From assembly GCA_946535985.1 (NCBI GenBank), contig CAMNDY010000008.1, positions 1 to 64,000 on the forward strand: a DNA stretch of 64,000 nucleotides, in the 5' to 3' direction. The position numbers and the translations under genes were made by a program. The notes under the pieces were generated by a model, which was given only the letters and a program-made list of their open reading frames with translations, searched no databases and was not told the origin of the DNA. This DNA is from an uncultured Treponema sp. GTDB lineage: Bacteria > Spirochaetota > Spirochaetia > Treponematales > Treponemataceae. This document shows, piece by piece, positions 24,180 to 33,475 of the stretch. Positions within the stretch are counted from its first letter, which is position 1. Every line of letters starts with the position of its first letter.

Positions 24180-25658
24180 TTATTTTTTCCAGTAGCTTGG
24201 CATAAAGAAAATAAACATTGTGTAAAGCTCAAGACGTCCTGCAAGCATTGCAAAGCAGTACCAGAGCTTTACAAAAACAGGGAGCGCCCCGTAATTTGCA
24301 GTAGGCCCTAAAAGTCCAAAAGCAGGACCTACATTTCCTACCATTGAGAGAGCACCTGTAAAGGAACTCAAAACATCAAGCTTTCCAAGACATCCAACAA
24401 AAACTGTAATTGCAACAACAACCGCGTACATAAACATAAAACTTGTAACGCTTAATACAATATCCTTGCTGCTTACTTTTCCGTTCAAACGAATTGTAAA
24501 AATTCCATGCGGGTGAAGCATTCTTTTTGTTTCATTGTTGAGCTGTTTTGCAAGAACAACCCAGCGCACAACTTTAATACCACCACTAGTTGAACCAGAG
24601 CTTCCTCCAATAAAAAACAGAACAAACAAAAAGAACTGGGCAATCACAGGCCAGTCAAGATAATCAGCAGTACCAAAACCTGTTGTGGTCATAATGGAAG
24701 TTGCCTGGAAAGCAGAATAACGTAGACTTGTACCAAATCCGCCGTAATAAGGAATAAGTGAAATTGTAATTGCAATAATCGAAATAAAGAGAATTCCTAT
24801 ATAGGCTTTGAACTCTGCATTTCCAAACATATCCTTAAACTTGCCCTGCAGCAAAACAAAGAACAAACTAAAGTTAATTCCGGAAAGGAACATAAATACA
24901 GTTGTAATGATTTCTACTGCAAGCGAGTTATAGGTTCCTATAGAAGCGTTTCTTGTAGAAAATCCTCCGGTTCCCAGAGTTGCAAAAGAATGCGAAAGGG
25001 CATCTATAAAATCCATCTTGGCAAGCATAAGGGCAATTGTTTCTATAGCAGTAAGCCCCGCATAAATAACCCAGAGAATTTTTGCAGTAGTTGTAATTCG
25101 TGCTGTTACCTTGCCTTTTTCGGGGCCGGTTGTTTCTGCCTTAATAAGCTGAAAGCCTCCAACTCCAAGCAGAGGAAGAAGGGCAACTGTTAAAGTTACA
25201 ATTCCCATACCGCCAATCCAGTGAGTAAGACAGCGAAGCATATTTATTGAACGGGGAAGACTTTCTACTTCACTTAAAATTGTTGCTCCAGTTGTAGAAA
25301 ATCCGCTTACACTTTCAAAAAGGGCATCTGCATAAGATTTAAAATATCCGCTTAAAAACAAGGGAACAGAACCCATAACAGACATTACAATCCACGACAT
25401 TGCTACAATTATAAAAGTCTGCTTTATAGACATAGAAACTTTTACTTTACGGGTTGGAATATTTACACCTGCACAAAATACAAAGCTCACAAGCATAGGA
25501 ATGACAAATGGCAGAATCATAGCTTTTTCGCCGCAGGCAATTGCAACTCCAAGGGGAATTGAAAAAAGTGCACCAACAAGAGCCAGAAGAATTGAACCTA
25601 TTTTTAAGAATGTTACAATAAACATAAGGACCTGCTCCCGGCTACTGTTTTCCTGCAA
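24180..25658 (-). CDS. trkH: Potassium uptake channel subunit TrkH
   Basis: 492 aa, about ten or more membrane helices. The four pore-loop filter segments of the Trk/Ktr superfamily are visible: STTGATILSE, LGTGGFSTRN, TTTGFGTADY and MVGNVGPAFG. It conducts K+ (or Na+) under control of the cytoplasmic RCK protein TrkA, encoded just upstream; the two genes overlap by 17 nt. Order on the minus strand is ECF S component, trkA, trkH. Confidence 0.93.
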   Translation of the reverse strand: MQENSSREQVLMFIVTFLKIGSILLALVGALFSIPLGVAIACGEKAMILPFVIPMLVSFVFCAGVNIPTRKVKVSMSIKQTFIIVAMSWIVMSVMGSVPLFLSGYFKSYADALFESVSGFSTTGATILSEVESLPRSINMLRCLTHWIGGMGIVTLTVALLPLLGVGGFQLIKAETTGPEKGKVTARITTTAKILWVIYAGLTAIETIALMLAKMDFIDALSHSFATLGTGGFSTRNASIGTYNSLAVEIITTVFMFLSGINFSLFFVLLQGKFKDMFGNAEFKAYIGILFISIIAITISLIPYYGGFGTSLRYSAFQATSIMTTTGFGTADYLDWPVIAQFFLFVLFFIGGSSGSTSGGIKVVRWVVLAKQLNNETKRMLHPHGIFTIRLNGKVSSKDIVLSVTSFMFMYAVVVAITVFVGCLGKLDVLSSFTGALSMVGNVGPAFGLLGPTANYGALPVFVKLWYCFAMLAGRLELYTMFIFFMPSYWKK

Positions 25659-27084
25659 AATATGACAAAACCTTTTTGCTGTTTTCTGATTTTGTAATAA
25701 GAACTACGTGATCTCCTGCGACAAACTGAGTATCACCGGAAGGAATTGCATAATCCTGAGAGCCAAGTTTTTTATCCAAAAGCACAAGGAAAGAACCAGG
25801 ATCTGCAATTTCGCGCAAAGGTTTTCCGCTTACTTTAGAACTTGAAGTAATTTCGCATTCTACAATTTCAAGCTCTCCTGTTGTTACGGTATGAATTTCT
25901 TTTACAGATTTTCCGCGCAGGTGACTCATAATGGAATCTACTACACTGTCGCGCAAAGGAATAGCAACATCTACCCCTAAGTGCTTTTCGCTGATTTCTA
26001 CAAAATCATGACTCTTTACAAGACTGATTGACTGCCCTACTCCAAGAGATTCAAGATAGGCTGCAAGAATCATATTTAATTCGTGATTATGTGTTGCACA
26101 AATTGCAAGGTCAAAAGATGTAAGGCCTTCTTCGCGCAAAAAGTTTTCATCAGAAGCATCGGCACAAAGAACACGTGCATCCGGGAAACGCTCTGCTGCA
26201 GCTTTTGCAAGAAGGTCATCACTGTCTATAATTACAAATTCCTGAGAATGACGTGCCTTGGCGCCGCTGAACAATCTTGCAAAACCGCCTGCCTTTTTCT
26301 GAATAAGCTTATCGGCAATAATATTTCCTATTCTTCCGGCCCCAATCAGAACAACTTTCTTAAGTTCCTTTTGTACCGAACCGCAAAGTTCAAGTACTGC
26401 ATTGATATCATCTTTATCTACAAGAACACCAAGAGTATCGCCCGCATTTATAACAGTGTCACCAGTTGGAAGAGATGTGATTCCATTCTGCTCAACATAA
26501 GCTACAAGAAAGCGGACTTCTGTTTTTGAACGCACTTCTTTAAGGGTAATGCCGTCAAAAATACTGTCTTTATTTACAAGGATTTTTGCAATTTCAAGAC
26601 CGGAATTATCAAAGGTTATTACGTTACCAACTGCGCCGTTTTCTACAGCCTGCACAATTGCATCTGCCGCTTCAACGTCAGGATGAATCATGTAGTTAAT
26701 TCCATACAGAGGACGATGCTTACCGCCAAATTCTCCGGAATGCTTTTTTTCGGCTTTTGTTGTATTTACATAATAGGCGTAGTTTCGGACACGTGCAATT
26801 TTAAGAACGTCAGGATACACTGCATCTACAAGCGAGCAGGTAATCATGTTTACTTCATCGGAAGAAGTTACACAAACAAGCGCATCTGCTTTTGCAATGC
26901 CAACTTCTTCCAATGTTTCAAGATTGTTTCCGTCTGCATTTACAACAGTACAATCAAGGATATTTTGCGCATGACGAATTGTGTGGTCGTCATTATCAAC
27001 AATTGCAACTTCGTTTTTTTCATTTATGAGGAGCTTGGCAAGCTGAACGCCTGTAAATCCAGCTCCTACAATTACTATTTTCAT
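25642..27084 (-). CDS. trkA: Trk system regulatory protein TrkA (two RCK modules)
   Basis: 480 aa. Two tandem Rossmann-type RCK_N domains: MKIVIVGAGFTGVQLAKLL at residue 1, then KVVLIGAGRIGNIIADKLI near 243. Each is followed by an RCK_C domain (ILVNKDSIFDGITLKEVR; SSKVSGKPLREIADPGSFLV). It binds NAD(H) or ATP and gates TrkH at the membrane. Ribosome binding site AGGGGA. It overlaps trkH at its 3' end, and the ECF S-component gene ends 48 nt upstream. Confidence 0.93.
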   Translation of the reverse strand: MKIVIVGAGFTGVQLAKLLINEKNEVAIVDNDDHTIRHAQNILDCTVVNADGNNLETLEEVGIAKADALVCVTSSDEVNMITCSLVDAVYPDVLKIARVRNYAYYVNTTKAEKKHSGEFGGKHRPLYGINYMIHPDVEAADAIVQAVENGAVGNVITFDNSGLEIAKILVNKDSIFDGITLKEVRSKTEVRFLVAYVEQNGITSLPTGDTVINAGDTLGVLVDKDDINAVLELCGSVQKELKKVVLIGAGRIGNIIADKLIQKKAGGFARLFSGAKARHSQEFVIIDSDDLLAKAAAERFPDARVLCADASDENFLREEGLTSFDLAICATHNHELNMILAAYLESLGVGQSISLVKSHDFVEISEKHLGVDVAIPLRDSVVDSIMSHLRGKSVKEIHTVTTGELEIVECEITSSSKVSGKPLREIADPGSFLVLLDKKLGSQDYAIPSGDTQFVAGDHVVLITKSENSKKVLSYFAGKQ

Positions 27085-27132
27085 GGGATTCCCCTTTTTA
27101 GTATATTATACCATTCTTTGGGGAATATGTCT

Positions 27133-27747
27133 TTATTTCTCTTCTGCTTCCTGAGAAAGCTTAGATTTGCGTTTGTTTGAAACAAAAAGGCCCACATAAA
27201 CGGCAACACAGATAATTGTTGCAGCAAGGGCCTCAAGAGCAGCCTGAGGAGCAAGAACTCCAATTACAGCAAAGTAGCCCATACCGCCCATACCTTCGCG
27301 GGTTGCAGCGCCCTGGAAAATATAAAGACAACCGATTACAAGCAAAGTGTGGCAGACAGTAGAAAGGAAGGCTGTAATACCGGCGCTTACTGTTTTTGGC
27401 AATTTAGGAAGCTTATTAAATGCAAACCACAAAGCCCAGGCAACAAGACCTGTAAGCATGCGTGGCAAAACTGAACAAAGAGGATTTACAAAAAGAGGAT
27501 CCAGAACTCCGCTTGGGCTCATTGCAGCCTGAACAAGAGACATAATTCCAAATACAGCACCTGTAAAAAGAGCAGAAGGCAAACCGCAAAGACAGGCAGC
27601 AAGAATAATAGGTACATGAAGGATAGTAATAGAAGCAGCAGGACCAAGAGGAATAAGACCAAGTTTTGTAATACCAAGAACAATTATAAGAGCGCTAAGA
27701 GCAGCAGTTAAAACCAATTTACGTGTACGAGATACATTTTTTTCCAT
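27133..27747 (-). CDS. ECF transporter S component (vitamin or cofactor uptake)
   Basis: 204 aa, about six membrane helices. N-terminal RKLVLTAALSALIIVLGIT and the block GLIPLGPAASITILHVPIILAACLCG, then NPLCSVLPRMLTGLVAW, are typical of the general ECF S-component family that carries vitamins such as pantothenate, folate or queuosine precursors. The substrate cannot be named. No dedicated ATPase or T component is adjacent, so it would use a shared EcfAAT module encoded elsewhere. A strong promoter with an inverted repeat lies upstream, and no riboswitch was recognised. Probably co-transcribed with trkA and trkH. Confidence 0.82.
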   Translation of the reverse strand: MEKNVSRTRKLVLTAALSALIIVLGITKLGLIPLGPAASITILHVPIILAACLCGLPSALFTGAVFGIMSLVQAAMSPSGVLDPLFVNPLCSVLPRMLTGLVAWALWFAFNKLPKLPKTVSAGITAFLSTVCHTLLVIGCLYIFQGAATREGMGGMGYFAVIGVLAPQAALEALAATIICVAVYVGLFVSNKRKSKLSQEAEEK

Positions 27748-27775
27748 AATGTGTACTCCTTTTTAATTTGAAGCG

Positions 27776-27804
27776 ATTATGACAAAACAACGTATTTTTG
27801 TCAA
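27776..27804 (-). promoter_or_regulatory. Promoter of the ECF-trkA-trkH operon, with inverted repeat
   Basis: Minus strand: TTGACA (27799-27804), a 17-nt spacer and CATAAT (27776-27781). The spacer region forms an inverted repeat GACAAAA-N8-TTTTGTC (27781-27802), a possible repressor site. A good AAGGAG ribosome binding site follows before the ATG. Confidence 0.75.
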
Positions 27805-27811
27805 TTAAAAA

Positions 27812-27840
27812 ATGGCTTGCTTCGCGCTCGCAATGACATG
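27812..27840. repeat. Short dispersed repeat unit
   Basis: On the minus strand this reads TCATTGCGAGCGCGAAGCAA, the common genomic repeat with a 'TCATTGCGAG' head. It lies between the DUF1846 stop and the promoter of the ECF gene. Confidence 0.5.
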
Positions 27841-27842
27841 TT

Positions 27843-29324
27843 TTATCCGATCAAAGGTTTCTGTTTCTTGCTTACCGGTTCACAAGTTAGGTCTACGCCA
27901 AGCTTTTTAAAGATTTTGCGGTCAACTTCGCTAAGCATAACAGTTGTATGAACCTGGCAGCCACGAAGATTTGGCAGCTGATCAATTGCCTTTCGGCAGT
28001 TTTCGTCATCTTTAGAAAGCATTGCAAGGGCAACAAGAACTTCATCAGTATGAAGGCGAGGATTGTTTCCGCTAAGGTAAGTTACCTTCATTTTCTGAAT
28101 AGGTTCAATCATTTCTTTTGGAATAAGCTTAAGCTTGTGATCAAGCCCTGCAAGATGTTTTGTTGCATTAAGAATGAGGGCAGCACTTGTACCAAGCAAA
28201 TCTGTAGTTTCTGAAGTAATAATTGTTCCGTCTGCAAGTTCAATAGCTGCACAAATAGATTTTGACTTTGCAGCACGTTCTTTTGCAGCAACAGTTACAC
28301 GACGTTCATCTGTAGAAATCTTTTCCTGCTGCATCAAAAGTTCAATCTTGTTAATTTCGGCTTCTGAAGCATCTCCATCCATGTAGCGGTTGAGTGTTGC
28401 ATAGTAGCGGCGTATAATTTCCTGACGGCTTGCTTCACGACAGGCTTCATCATCATAAATACAATAGCCTGCCATATTAACGCCCATATCTGTCGGCGAC
28501 TTATAAGGATTTTCTCCATAAATACCCTTAAAAATAGCGTCAAGAACAGGGAAGATTTCTATATCGCGGTTATAATTTACAGTAGTTTGTCCGTAGGCTT
28601 CCAGGTGCCATGGGTCAATCATGTTCACGTCATTTAAGTCTGCAGTAGCAGCTTCGTAAGCAAGATTTACAGGATGTTTTAGAGGCAGGTTCCAGATTGG
28701 GAAGGTTTCGAACTTTGCATATCCTGCCTTTACTCCGCGTTTATTTTCGTGGTAAAGCTGGCTCAAACAGGTAGCCATTTTTCCAGACCCTGGGCCTGGC
28801 GCCGTAACAACAACAAGCGGACGAGTTGTTTCTATATAATCATTCTTTCCGTAGCCTTCATCACTATCAATAAGTGCTACGTTAGAAGGATATCCCGGAA
28901 TTGTATAATGATAGTAGGATTTGATTCCCATTTTCTTAAGTTTTGAACGGAAAAGTTTTGCAGCTTCCTGACCGGTATAATGAGTAATGACAACGCTTCC
29001 AACCATAAGGCCCCGGCTCTGGAACTCATCTCGAAGGCGCAGAACGTCCTTATCGTAAGTAATACCCAGATCACTGCGGATTTTATTTTTTTCAATGTCT
29101 ACAGCGCTGATAACAATTACAATTTCTGCAACATCAGCAAGCTGCATGAGCATCTTTAATTTACTGTCTGGCTGAAATCCCGGAAGAACGCGCGAAGCAT
29201 GATAATCATCAAAAAGCTTACCGCCAAATTCCAGATAGAGCTTATCGCCAAATTTGGCAATCCTTTCCTTAATGTGTTCCGATTGAATCTTCAAATACTT
29301 TTCATTGTCAAAACCGTTTTTCAT
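27843..29324 (-). CDS. DUF1846 / UPF0371 family protein
   Basis: 493 aa, the usual length of this family of conserved cytoplasmic proteins with unproven function. Characteristic segments are GFDNEKYLKIQSEHIKERI, YLEFGGKLFDDYHASRVLPG, the nucleotide-loop-like VVTAPGPGSGKMATCLSQLY (about residues 170-195) and GVNMAGYCI. The Gly-rich loop suggests a phosphate- or nucleotide-binding role. There is no Shine-Dalgarno before the ATG. A promoter at 29335-29363 predicts a leader of only about 4 nt. Confidence 0.9.
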   Translation of the reverse strand: MKNGFDNEKYLKIQSEHIKERIAKFGDKLYLEFGGKLFDDYHASRVLPGFQPDSKLKMLMQLADVAEIVIVISAVDIEKNKIRSDLGITYDKDVLRLRDEFQSRGLMVGSVVITHYTGQEAAKLFRSKLKKMGIKSYYHYTIPGYPSNVALIDSDEGYGKNDYIETTRPLVVVTAPGPGSGKMATCLSQLYHENKRGVKAGYAKFETFPIWNLPLKHPVNLAYEAATADLNDVNMIDPWHLEAYGQTTVNYNRDIEIFPVLDAIFKGIYGENPYKSPTDMGVNMAGYCIYDDEACREASRQEIIRRYYATLNRYMDGDASEAEINKIELLMQQEKISTDERRVTVAAKERAAKSKSICAAIELADGTIITSETTDLLGTSAALILNATKHLAGLDHKLKLIPKEMIEPIQKMKVTYLSGNNPRLHTDEVLVALAMLSKDDENCRKAIDQLPNLRGCQVHTTVMLSEVDRKIFKKLGVDLTCEPVSKKQKPLIG

Positions 29325-29334
29325 ACGGTTTTTA

Positions 29335-29363
29335 ATTATAACAGAAGAGATGAAATTCTACAA
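29335..29363 (-). promoter_or_regulatory. Promoter of the DUF1846 gene, near-leaderless
   Basis: Minus strand: TTGTAG (29358-29363), a 17-nt spacer and a perfect TATAAT (29335-29340). Ten bases separate the -10 from the ATG, so the expected leader is about 3-4 nt, too short for a ribosome binding site. Confidence 0.6.
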
Positions 29364-29381
29364 CATAAAGAAAGAGGCCTC

Positions 29382-29616
29382 TGAAAAAATGCGGAGCGGG
29401 GGATTGCATATAAAAAGTTATGGTACGGAGTGGAAAAGGGCTGGGGGCTGCATCTGAACTTTTTTGGCGCTTAGCCATAGAAGAAAGTTGAGGATTTGTG
29501 CAACAAACCGCAGACTTTCTTCCAAAAAAAAGTTCAGCCAGCAGCCCACAGACATTTTCCACGGGAGTACCATAACTTTTTCTTTAAAAGGCCTTTCCCG
29601 CGTGAGCATTTTTTCA
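29382..29616. repeat. 235-bp long inverted-repeat element (element D)
   Basis: Fills most of the 342-bp gap between the divergent DUF1846 and HD-GYP genes. The ends TGAAAAAATGC (29382-29392) and GCATTTTTTCA (29606-29616) pair perfectly. Inward, a 15-bp arm pairs 29412-29426 with 567-581 of the same kilobase, then TGGAAAA/TTTTCCA, GGGCTG/CAGCCC and CTGAACTTTTTT with its complement. A central hairpin GAAGAAAGT/ACTTTCTTC lies at 29480-29522. The whole element can fold as one long, interrupted hairpin. Its A6-T-GC ends and GA-rich first internal loop resemble the element at 34160. No coding frame is evident. Confidence 0.8.
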
Positions 29617-29636
29617 ATGCAAATTTTCTTATTTTA

Positions 29637-29645
29637 TGATATAAT
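29637..29645 (+). promoter_or_regulatory. Extended -10 promoter of the HD-GYP gene
   Basis: TGATATAAT, an extended -10 with a perfect TATAAT, 21 nt before the ATG. TGGAG at 29657-29661 is the ribosome binding site. No good -35 was seen. Confidence 0.5.
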
Positions 29646-29666
29646 AAATTTCATTCTGGAGATTGT

Positions 29667-32060
29667 ATGGAATTCCTAAGGCAGAACCAGCTGGACATAA
29701 TGCTCATTTTCAGCGGGATTTGTGGTATTCTCGTATTTTTTGTTTGCATCACCAAAATCCTTTCAAAGCGCAGAAAATTTGCCCTCATCCTTATGGAGCT
29801 TAGCGCAATGTTCCTGCTGCTTGCAGACCGCTGGGCCTATATTTTCAGAGGAGATGTCTCCACCACGGGCTGGTGGATGGTGCGCATCTGCAATTTTCTG
29901 GTTTTCTCCCTTTCGCTATTAGTTCAGTTTGCTTTCAATCTTTATCTTATTGATTTGTACATGAACGAAGGCGACCTTAGCAATATCCCCGTACGATTAA
30001 AACTTGCAACAGCTTTATTTATTATTGGAGAAGTTTTAATAGTAATTTCTCAGTTTACAGGATTTTATTATACCTTTGACGAATTCAACCAGTATCAACG
30101 TGCCGACGGATTTTTACTATGCTATTCCATGCCGCTTTTAATTATCCTGCTGCAACTTTCGGTTGTCATACAATATAATAAACGAGTAAACAGACTCATC
30201 AGGGTTTCGATCGTCCTCTTTTCTACATTACCTATTGTTGCTACTTTCTGTCAGATTTTTGTATACGGACTTTCTCTTACAAACATGACTCTTGTAGGTC
30301 TTGTTGTGATTCTTTACTGCTTCGAACTTGTTGATATGAACAATAAAGTCGAACGCGCAAATCAGCTCGAAATTGATTTTTTAAAAGATGAACAAAGAAA
30401 CATGCAGATAATGTTTGAGCAGACAGCCGAAGCTCTTGCAAACGCCATCGATGCCAAAGACAAATATACACATGGTCATTCAAACCGCGTTGCCGAATAT
30501 TCAAAGCGAATTGCATCTCTTGCAGGAAAATCAAAAAAAGAATGTGATGAAGTTTATTATGCTGCCCTCCTCCACGATGTAGGAAAAATTGGTGTGCCAA
30601 ATAATATCATTCAAAAAGAGGGCCGCCTTTCCGATGAAGAATTTGCCGAAATTAAAAAGCATCCTGTAATTGGCCGCCAGATTCTTTCCAGCATTTCAAA
30701 ATCTCCATATTTAAGTGTTGGTGCAAACTATCATCACGAGCGCTATGACGGCAAGGGATATCCTGAAGGTCTCAAAGGAAACGATATTCCTGACATTGCC
30801 CGCATAATTGCAGTTGCCGATGCTTACGATGCCATGACATCTAAACGAAGCTACCGTGATCCAATTCCACAGGATAAAGTCCGCGAAGAAATTGTAAAGG
30901 GAATAGATACCCAGTTTGATCCTGTTTATGCAAAGCTCATGCTTCATTTAATAGATCTTGATCTTGAATATGAAATGAAGGAAAGAGAAGAAGTTAAGGA
31001 GCTTGCCGGTAAGAACGAGATGACTTGTACTAACTACCGTTCGTCAGTTTCCGAAGGAATAATCCTAACTCCAAATATCACAAGAATAAAACTGCATTCA
31101 AAAGCAATCTCAGATAAACCTTCTAAAAAATCAATTCCTTCTTTTATTTTATTTGATTCTCTTGATGGTCGTATTTACGAAACAGAAGATAAAATTAGAG
31201 AAATGATTTTTACAGAGTTTGCAGAAATCCGTTTTGATGGCGAAACTGTAAATAAAGCTACCCGAAAAATCCAGACAGCAATTTTGAATGATTCAATTAC
31301 AGCAACTACAAATCTGGCCCAGATTTATAAAGACGGCCTGGACTACGAAATTGAAGCTGTAAAATTCATGGATCATATTCTTTTAAAAATTACGAATAAA
31401 CTCAGAGCAGTTAAAATTACCATTGCAATGCAGGACAGTTCGCGCTATGCCTATTTAGCCCTTACCGGCGAGGATTGTTTTATTTCAAATGTCGACATTA
31501 AAAAAGATGAAGCTGCAATTGATGAAAATTATATTCCTCGCATTGCACCAAAAATCAGTTATATAGATGTTCCTGCGGGAGACATTCCGAACGTTCAGGT
31601 AGACGGATGGAGATCTGCAGCTTCGGAAGGAATACCTCTTGTTGATGACCTTAAGATTTCTTTTCATTCAAAGAGTCTTCCAACAGCCCGCTTAATCTGG
31701 CACTGTCCATTTGTAAGTCTTTTTTATTCTGATGACAAAAAAATTGAAGGCCCCGGTTATAAGGAATATCTTCTTTTGCGCCTTGACGGAGAAAACTGGG
31801 AAGCCGATGACCATGCTACAAATAAGATTATTGTAAATAAAAATGATGACTTTTTAGGTTGGGATTTCTGGAAGAACCGTTTTAAGGAAGGCCTGGACTG
31901 TACAGTAAAAATCCAGCGAAAAGGAAACATAGTCACCATTCATACCGAAAATAACGGAATTGCCATTACAAGTATTACTACCCTTAAAGACAATTCCGAT
32001 ATCGTTTATGTGGCACTCACTGGTGACCAGACAACCATTACAAATATTAAGATAAACTAG
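29667..32060 (+). CDS. Membrane HD-GYP phosphodiesterase with duplicated C-terminal domains
   Basis: 797 aa. Residues 1-230 contain about seven membrane helices. A helical linker (ERANQLEIDFLKDEQRNMQI) leads to an HD-GYP domain (about 260-430) with H303-D304 in LLHDVGKIGVPNNI and the GYP motif at 364-366 (GKGYPEGLKG), so c-di-GMP hydrolysis is expected. The last 340 residues are two similar units that both start with SEGI, continue through a (H/F)HSK segment and end in a xxALTGxxxxISN-type strand; I do not recognise the fold. It probably lowers c-di-GMP in response to a membrane signal. Its 3' end overlaps the xylanase gene by 4 nt, convergently. Confidence 0.88.
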   Translation: MEFLRQNQLDIMLIFSGICGILVFFVCITKILSKRRKFALILMELSAMFLLLADRWAYIFRGDVSTTGWWMVRICNFLVFSLSLLVQFAFNLYLIDLYMNEGDLSNIPVRLKLATALFIIGEVLIVISQFTGFYYTFDEFNQYQRADGFLLCYSMPLLIILLQLSVVIQYNKRVNRLIRVSIVLFSTLPIVATFCQIFVYGLSLTNMTLVGLVVILYCFELVDMNNKVERANQLEIDFLKDEQRNMQIMFEQTAEALANAIDAKDKYTHGHSNRVAEYSKRIASLAGKSKKECDEVYYAALLHDVGKIGVPNNIIQKEGRLSDEEFAEIKKHPVIGRQILSSISKSPYLSVGANYHHERYDGKGYPEGLKGNDIPDIARIIAVADAYDAMTSKRSYRDPIPQDKVREEIVKGIDTQFDPVYAKLMLHLIDLDLEYEMKEREEVKELAGKNEMTCTNYRSSVSEGIILTPNITRIKLHSKAISDKPSKKSIPSFILFDSLDGRIYETEDKIREMIFTEFAEIRFDGETVNKATRKIQTAILNDSITATTNLAQIYKDGLDYEIEAVKFMDHILLKITNKLRAVKITIAMQDSSRYAYLALTGEDCFISNVDIKKDEAAIDENYIPRIAPKISYIDVPAGDIPNVQVDGWRSAASEGIPLVDDLKISFHSKSLPTARLIWHCPFVSLFYSDDKKIEGPGYKEYLLLRLDGENWEADDHATNKIIVNKNDDFLGWDFWKNRFKEGLDCTVKIQRKGNIVTIHTENNGIAITSITTLKDNSDIVYVALTGDQTTITNIKIN

Positions 32061-33412
32061 TTAGTAGCCTCTAACACAGAGTAGAAGCATTTCTTTGTAA
32101 GGTATGAACTTTCTGATTTTTTGAACAACAACGGATACTGTGTAACACCATTACTAATCCTAATCCATGAGTTTTCATCGTTTATACCCCAGATTGTAAC
32201 GCCGGTAATACAATGTCCATCATACTTTGAAGCTTCAGAACCATTCTTGCCATATTTTCTAAGCATCTTAAAATAGCTTGACCAGTTTGAAGTGTCATCC
32301 TTTGTTGAAGTTCCAAGGTCAAACTCGGTTACCTGAACATCTATACCAAGAGCAAGATATCTTTTAAGTGCACCTTCATAACCACTTACTTCAGGCCAGC
32401 TTGCACCAACGTGAGACTGCATTCCAATTGCATCAATACGTGGTTTTACAAGTTTTCCGTCTATAGTTTTTGCTTCGCCATTTTTAATGAGATTTATGAG
32501 CCTTTCAATGCTTGTTGTTTTATATGCACCATGGTCACCAGACCAATCCATATATTCGTTGTAATCATTGTAGCAGAGAGTTACATCGGCAGGAGCATAG
32601 GCATTTGCAAAACGGAATGCGTTTACGATAAATTCACCGCTTCCGTAAATCTGGTACCAGCGGGAACCACCATCACTAGGGGACTTATCTTTTGTATCAG
32701 GGGTAGAACCTCTTAGAAAGTCTGTACCACTCTTAGAAGCATCATCGGCAACAGCTTCATTCACTACATCCCATGAATAAATAAGGTGATTTCCTTCGCC
32801 ATAGCCATTTTTCTTTTCCCATTCAGCAACATGCTCCAAGACAGATTTTATATACCATTCCTGGCGGGCTGTCATTGTGGCTTTATCAACTAAACTTTTA
32901 TTAGCATTATAGTCTTCTCTAAAGAACCATTCCGGTGTCTGCGAATGCCAGACTAAAACGTGTCCTCGCATTTGAAGTCCAGCCGCTTTTACAGAATTTA
33001 AGAAAGGATCCATTCTTTCTGCAAAATTAATTGAACTTGGAACTTGTATCTTTGTTCCTGCAGAATCAGTATATGATTTTGTAGAAATTGAATTAGGCCA
33101 GGCAAAAACAAAATCAGGTTTTAATTCATTTCCCGGCGTAGTTGTGTTTCCATGACGAACTAAACCTTTAACAGTATCTGCATTTGAGATTTCACGTGTT
33201 TCACACGCAAATCCAAATCTGTCAAAAATACCACTGTCAACATAGGCCTCTTTTAAAGAAGGTGCTTCGAGCCAGTTTTCTTGATCGCTACCAGAGTTGT
33301 CGGTTCCTGTGTTTCCACCTTGATTTCCCGGTGTAGCATTACTGTTACATGCCGTGAGCATCAACACCGATGCAATTGCAACCGTAAAAAGCGCTTTTAA
33401 ATTTTTTCTCAT
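32057..33412 (-). CDS. GH10 endo-1,4-beta-xylanase lipoprotein
   Basis: 451 aa. Type II signal peptide with LTAC (Cys 22), then a Gly/Asn/Thr-rich linker, so it is probably surface-anchored. The GH10 barrel shows the acid/base glutamate in SWDVVNEAVADDA and the nucleophile in VQVTEFDLG. Other family blocks are RGHVLVWHSQTPEWF, LCYNDYN, GMQSHVGASWP and TGVTIWGINDENSW. It cleaves internal bonds of xylan, in keeping with a plant-fibre niche. Ribosome binding site AGGAG. No binding module is present. Confidence 0.96.
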   Translation of the reverse strand: MRKNLKALFTVAIASVLMLTACNSNATPGNQGGNTGTDNSGSDQENWLEAPSLKEAYVDSGIFDRFGFACETREISNADTVKGLVRHGNTTTPGNELKPDFVFAWPNSISTKSYTDSAGTKIQVPSSINFAERMDPFLNSVKAAGLQMRGHVLVWHSQTPEWFFREDYNANKSLVDKATMTARQEWYIKSVLEHVAEWEKKNGYGEGNHLIYSWDVVNEAVADDASKSGTDFLRGSTPDTKDKSPSDGGSRWYQIYGSGEFIVNAFRFANAYAPADVTLCYNDYNEYMDWSGDHGAYKTTSIERLINLIKNGEAKTIDGKLVKPRIDAIGMQSHVGASWPEVSGYEGALKRYLALGIDVQVTEFDLGTSTKDDTSNWSSYFKMLRKYGKNGSEASKYDGHCITGVTIWGINDENSWIRISNGVTQYPLLFKKSESSYLTKKCFYSVLEATN

Positions 33413-33440
33413 TCTTTACTCCTGTGTTTACCTTTTATAG

Positions 33441-33467
33441 GTTAGTTTCGACAAACTCAATTACTCC
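33441..33467. repeat. Degenerate dispersed-repeat variant
   Basis: GTTTCGACAAACTCAATTAC, a decayed copy of the TTCGACA repeat, between the CYTH and xylanase genes. Confidence 0.5.
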
Positions 33468-33475
33468 ACTTTTTG

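Noticed and set aside
26083-26529. 148-codon plus-strand frame opposite trkA
   Set aside because: It lies entirely antisense to a well-supported gene, is Cys/Asn/Lys-rich in the way of shadow frames, and lacks a ribosome binding site.
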